Source: JACPYM01 sp031423495
GTDB lineage: Bacteria > Acidobacteriota > Blastocatellia > RBC074
Length of the DNA: 64,000 nucleotides
NCBI GenBank assembly: GCA_031423495.1
Contig: JANPFP010000001.1
Coordinates: 1-64,000 of the forward strand
Direction: 5' to 3'
Below are positions 61,208 through 64,000 of this stretch, piece by piece. The notes beneath the pieces are model-generated. The model made no database searches. It saw only the letters and a list, made by a program, of their open reading frames with translations, and was not told the DNA's origin. Position 1 is the stretch's first letter. Each line of letters opens with the position of its first letter. Position numbers and translations under genes: made by a program.

Positions 61208-61349
61208 TTAACCTCCAAGGGAACTGTCGTTAGATGAAGTTCCGGGTTCTGCCTCAAGCAATCCTTCGCCACTCTCAATCAATGTCTTGAACTGTTGAAT
61301 GAATCGCCCAGCCGGAGCGCCATCCACCAGATCGTGATCGAAGCCGGCA
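61208..61349 (-). pseudogene. Remnant of a 2-oxoacid dehydrogenase-type acyltransferase
   Basis: About 45 codons read AAGFDHDLVDGAPAGRFIQQ and continue to a stop at 61208. This is the C-terminal catalytic tail (DHxxxDG) of E2/CAT-like acyltransferases. The remaining 200-odd residues are absent; the sequence joins directly to the end of the gerW gene. It is a deletion scar. Confidence 0.65.
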
Positions 61350-61352
61350 GCC

Positions 61353-61724
61353 TTAGCGAGGCAATAACTTAGCGATTCCGCGCGCGGCCAGCAGCGCCAG
61401 CAATCCGCCTGCGGCAATCGCTGGGATCACTGTGGCCCAGCCCCGAATTGGCTTGTAAAGCGCGCCACTGTCGCGAAGCTCAATGTACCCCACGGGCGTA
61501 ATGCGCACGCCGCCGCCACCGCCGGAGCCTTGCTCGCCTTGTTGTGTTCCGCCGCCGCCTCCGAATCCGTATACGACTTTGGCAATGGGAATCACTGCGA
61601 CGCTGCCGCGTTCTATCGGCGCACCGAAGATGGTCGCGGCATTGGCGCTGCCGCCCAACTGTTGGGCCAGTCGGTTTAAAAAATTCTCTTGGGGTTGGTT
61701 TTCACTTCTTTTCTCTTCAAGCAT
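61353..61724 (-). CDS. GerW/YtfJ family protein
   Basis: The 123-residue protein has the GerW core FGAPIERGSVAVIPIAKVVYG, a glycine-rich stretch (GFGGGGGTQQGEQGSGGGGG) and RITPVGYIELRDSGALYKPI. A C-terminal helix follows. In Bacillus it acts in spore coat/germination, but homologs occur widely in non-sporing bacteria with unknown role. The start at 61724 overlaps the preceding gene's stop, so the two are coupled. The C-terminus may be altered by the junction near 61350. Confidence 0.8.
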   Translation of the reverse strand: MLEEKRSENQPQENFLNRLAQQLGGSANAATIFGAPIERGSVAVIPIAKVVYGFGGGGGTQQGEQGSGGGGGVRITPVGYIELRDSGALYKPIRGWATVIPAIAAGGLLALLAARGIAKLLPR

Positions 61725-62154
61725 CTCTACCTCCTTCCAAGGTTCCAGCACGCATTGTCGTCTCACGCAACTTCTTCGCGATGAATGGCGACAACCACAG
61801 CACAATCATTCCGAACGAGAGAAAGCCTCCGCGCGTGAGGTCGTAGTCCTGGATCATTCGCTCCCACGAATATCCGAACACGAACACCCCCAAGCCGAAC
61901 TCGAAGGCCAGTGTGAGCGCCACCCACAACAACCCCACCAACAACAATGCCTTTGTACTCTCTGCCCGAATCCAGCGGATAAAGGTATAAGCGACGACGA
62001 GGATGATCAGCATCCCTGTAAACACGGCGATCTGCCGCGCGCGGAAATCGCCGACGTACGGTTTCAGCATCAACTCGCGCAACGTGCCGTGAATGGATTC
62101 CGAGACGATGATGAGTAACCAAACCGCCAATGCTTTGAAAAAGATTGCTTTCAT
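61717..62154 (-). CDS. Uncharacterised four-helix membrane protein
   Basis: The 145-residue protein has helices at IFFKALAVWLLIIVSESIHG, IAVFTGMLIILVVAYTFIRW, ALLLVGLLWVALTLAFEFGL and FLSFGMIVLWLSPFIAKKL. AGGAAGGAAG precedes the ATG at 62154, and a good sigma-54-type promoter lies 36 bases further. No family name is claimed. It heads the operon with gerW. Confidence 0.65.
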   Translation of the reverse strand: MKAIFFKALAVWLLIIVSESIHGTLRELMLKPYVGDFRARQIAVFTGMLIILVVAYTFIRWIRAESTKALLLVGLLWVALTLAFEFGLGVFVFGYSWERMIQDYDLTRGGFLSFGMIVLWLSPFIAKKLRETTMRAGTLEGGRDA

Positions 62155-62189
62155 TCTTCCTTCCTCAATTTTGATTCTGCGCTTCACGG

Positions 62190-62205
62190 GGCAATCACTG
62201 TGCCT
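62190..62205 (-). promoter_or_regulatory. Candidate sigma-54 promoter of the gerW operon
   Basis: Minus strand reads AGGCAC-AGTGA-TTGCC with correct GG-N10-GC spacing. Transcription would begin near 62178, about 25 bases before the start codon. Confidence 0.6.
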
Positions 62206-62275
62206 GCTGGATTGCGCAAGCGCGAAAGTGGGCAGGCGTGGTGCGGCTAAATGGCTCACTCGATTGCTTTCCCAA

Positions 62276-63202
62276 TCAGTGGGTTGAGGTTTGCAGTTCG
62301 GGCGTAAGCCACAGCCCGTGCCGCGCTTCATCTTCTTCCACCAAAGCTGGTACGACCGCCGGTTTGCGCGGACGCGCGATCAAGACCGGACAAGGCGCTT
62401 GCCGCAACACGCGGTCTACATTGGAACCGAAGAGCGCACGCATGCCGAAGCCCGCGCCATGCGTACCCATGCAAATCAGATCAATCTTTTCTTCTTCGGC
62501 GTAAAGCAAAATTTCGCGGTAAGGCTTGCCCGCGCGCACGTTGTGTTTGACGCGGCTCCACCACTGCACATCGTCAGTAACAGCGCGGTGCAAGAGACCG
62601 GCGGCGCGTTCGACTTCGGTGTCAACGCCGGGCGGCGCGAGCACGTGCAAGGTGTGCAACTCAGCTTGAAACTGTTGCGCCAGCGAAGTCGCAAAGGTGA
62701 GCGCTACTTCGGCGTCGCTCGAAAAATCGTGCGCCAGCAAAATGCTTTCAAGGCCGACGTCGTTGCTGGTCAAGCCCGCCCATTCGCGTTCGCCGGGATG
62801 CGTGATGAGTACGGGACAAGGTGCGGTGCGACAGATGGCTTCGGCAGTCGAACCCAAGAGCGCCGCAGCGTGCGGACGGCGGCGCGAACGCATCACGATC
62901 AAGTCGGCGCGCTGTTCGGCGGCGGCACGCGCGATTTGAGTCGCGGCTTCGCCTTGCACGAGCAACGGCTGCCAATCAATCGCGTCAGGACAAGCCAGAC
63001 AAACGTGTTCTGCCAACTCGTTGCGCAACGTGGCCTGCATCACTGCCACTTGCGCGAACGCAGGCGCGGCGTTTGATTCGATGCAATGACAAACGGTGAG
63101 TTCGGCCTGATAAGCGCGCGTCAACGCGACGGCATATCGCAAGGCCTGCGCTGATTCGGGTGAGATATCCACCGGACAAAAAATTCGTTTTAGTTCCAAC
63201 AT
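62276..63202 (-). CDS. Tandem universal stress protein
   Basis: The 308-residue protein has two Usp domains. The first begins LKRIFCPVDISPESAQALRY and contains RSRRRPHAAALLGSTAEAI. The second begins LESILLAHDFSSDAEVA and has GTHGAGFGMRALFGSNVDRVLRQAPCPVLIARP as the nucleotide loop. It is paralogous to the gene at 34689-35618 over its whole length. The start is set at 63202, before MLELKRI. A sigma-54-type promoter lies 54 bases upstream. Confidence 0.9.
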   Translation of the reverse strand: MLELKRIFCPVDISPESAQALRYAVALTRAYQAELTVCHCIESNAAPAFAQVAVMQATLRNELAEHVCLACPDAIDWQPLLVQGEAATQIARAAAEQRADLIVMRSRRRPHAAALLGSTAEAICRTAPCPVLITHPGEREWAGLTSNDVGLESILLAHDFSSDAEVALTFATSLAQQFQAELHTLHVLAPPGVDTEVERAAGLLHRAVTDDVQWWSRVKHNVRAGKPYREILLYAEEEKIDLICMGTHGAGFGMRALFGSNVDRVLRQAPCPVLIARPRKPAVVPALVEEDEARHGLWLTPELQTSTH

Positions 63203-63255
63203 ACGCTCTTCCCCGCTGTCGAAATGCACAGCGGCCTCCGTTCATCGCGCATGTT

Positions 63256-63271
63256 TGCAAGGTGTATGCCG
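63256..63271 (-). promoter_or_regulatory. Candidate sigma-54 promoter of the minus-strand uspA
   Basis: Minus strand reads CGGCAT-ACACC-TTGCA, nearly identical to the promoter of the paralogous uspA at 34631-34646. TTTGCGCACAATTCCCCA upstream (63278-63295) repeats the element found at 12960. Confidence 0.65.
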
Positions 63272-63396
63272 AGCTAGTTTGCGCACAATTCCCCAGCCCG
63301 GCGAATACTTGGTTCGCACTTTTCCCCCTCCGGCAGTGAAAGCCGTTGGAAAGCTGCGGCATCGCGCTTGCTCTGAGGTGATGCGTGAAAATTGAA

Positions 63397-63412
63397 TGGC
63401 AAACTAATTTCA
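63397..63412 (+). promoter_or_regulatory. Degenerate sigma-54-like element before the hpf remnant
   Basis: TGGCAA-ACTAA-TTTCA has a good -24 element, but the -12 GC is TC. It lies 17 bases before the start of the hibernation-factor remnant. It may be a decayed promoter. Confidence 0.25.
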
Positions 63413-63428
63413 GACAGAGGTAATAACC

Positions 63429-63485
63429 ATGATCCTTCCCGTACAAATCACCTTTCGCAATATGGAAAGCTCTCCAGCCGTATGG
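63429..63485 (+). pseudogene. N-terminal remnant of a ribosome hibernation promoting factor
   Basis: The first 18 codons read MILPVQITFRNMESSPAV, the beginning of HPF/RaiA-family proteins, in which the first strand is followed by an (E)ARI-type helix. After that the sequence is unrelated, and the gene for the rubrerythrin-like protein follows on the other strand. The remaining 90 or more residues are missing. The family dimerises or inactivates ribosomes in stationary or hypoxic cells. Confidence 0.55.
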
Positions 63486-63582
63486 CCTTTGCGCATAGGC
63501 CGCGTGGCTCGTGACGCAACTCAACGCAAGTACGATCTCACTTACCTACACCACAATCTTTCGCATGGAATGCCTCCCCTCA

Positions 63583-63981
63583 TTATTCGATTAACAGCCG
63601 CTCGCCTTTGAATGATTGAAATGCTTCTTTGAACATCGCGCGGTGATGCGTCTCGCGTTCAAGCGCCAGCCGGAAACTGGCGACGGCGTCTTTGCGTCCG
63701 TCTTCCTGCGCTTCGCGGATGAAGCGCGGATACATCTCTTCGATCTCTTCGTCTTCGCCGTTGGCCGCGTGGTCAAGGTTTTCAATGGTGGTTTTCACTC
63801 CGCCCGCGACGCGCAAATGATTGACGCCGTGAATCGCCTCGGCTCCGGCGGCTTCTAAAAACAACTGCGCGATTTCGGGGAAGCCCTCCTGCATCGCCTG
63901 CATCGCAAACGCCGTGTATTCGAGCCGCGCCGTCGCTTCGCCCGTAATGGCGGCTTTCAGATTGGTGACAGTCTTGGTCAT
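63583..63981 (-). CDS. Rubrerythrin-like di-iron protein
   Basis: The 132-residue protein has the ferritin-like helices of rubrerythrins: AAITGEATARLEYTAFAMQA (Glu ligand), LFLEAAGAEAIHGVNHLRV (E..H) and LALERETHHRAMFKEAF (E..H). It lacks the C-terminal rubredoxin domain. Such proteins reduce peroxide in anaerobes. The start at 63981 is followed by MTKTVTNLKAAITGE. The promoter may lie outside the window. Confidence 0.8.
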   Translation of the reverse strand: MTKTVTNLKAAITGEATARLEYTAFAMQAMQEGFPEIAQLFLEAAGAEAIHGVNHLRVAGGVKTTIENLDHAANGEDEEIEEMYPRFIREAQEDGRKDAVASFRLALERETHHRAMFKEAFQSFKGERLLIE

Positions 63982-64000
63982 GGTTCGCTCCTTCTCCAAT

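Overview
The window looks like a chromosomal segment of a facultatively anaerobic, non-phototrophic bacterium. I infer Acidobacteriota, perhaps a Blastocatellia-like lineage. The reasons are the coupling of Sec-type (clade II) nosZ with Rieske/cytochrome b modules, the many stand-alone UspA proteins, and the moderately GC-rich composition. This taxonomic call is an inference; there is no rRNA or other marker gene here. I saw no tRNA, rRNA, CRISPR array, prophage or IS element.

Region 1 (1-12.7 kb, all minus strand) is a denitrification and NO-stress block. In transcription order it holds a di-iron Fe-S repair protein (ric/scdA type), NosY, an SUMF1-like fragment, a GltD-like Fe-S flavoprotein, a Rieske protein, cytochrome b, a pentaheme cytochrome c, NosZ, a membrane protein joined to half of NosF, NosL, a NarI/DsrM-like cytochrome b and a truncated methyltransferase. 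Much of it is broken: in-frame stops, frameshifts, two gene-to-gene junctions and a 26-bp tandem duplication. Either the module is decaying while a second bc module (region 2) stays intact, or the assembly is poor here.

Region 2 (13-31.6 kb) holds an FAD monooxygenase, a UspA protein and a macro-domain gene (+), then nrfHA (-), then a long plus-strand respiratory operon: CcoS-like, Rieske, cytochrome b, heptaheme cytochrome c, CcoN, CcoO, two small subunits, a second GltD-like flavoprotein, a SafE-type protein, CcoG, a small protein and CcoI. The heptaheme cytochrome has the architecture of the pentaheme one plus two extra C-terminal heme domains, while the CcoP-like gene has no heme site. 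This suggests a bc-cbb3 supercomplex in which the CcoP hemes have moved to the bc complex.

Region 3 (31.8-64 kb) begins with a sigma-54-dependent NtrC-type regulator and its PAS histidine kinase. A stress/dormancy gene set follows: UspA proteins, a PPOX-like flavoprotein, formate dehydrogenase with a PIN toxin-antitoxin pair lodged at its 3' end, Hsp20, DUF302, a YHS protein, an RND efflux system, OsmC, a phosphotransferase/ATPase, a holin-like protein, a hybrid histidine kinase, an orphan response regulator, a P2-type cation ATPase, an AI-2E-type permease, GerW, another UspA, a remnant of a ribosome-hibernation factor and a rubrerythrin-like protein.

The regions appear tied together by about eleven matches to the sigma-54 -24/-12 element (GG-N10-GC) in short intergenic gaps. 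Several have upstream imperfect 18-bp palindromes resembling TTGCGnGAATTnCCGCAA. I infer that the NtrC-like regulator controls a low-oxygen/NO/dormancy regulon whose gene content parallels the mycobacterial DosR regulon.
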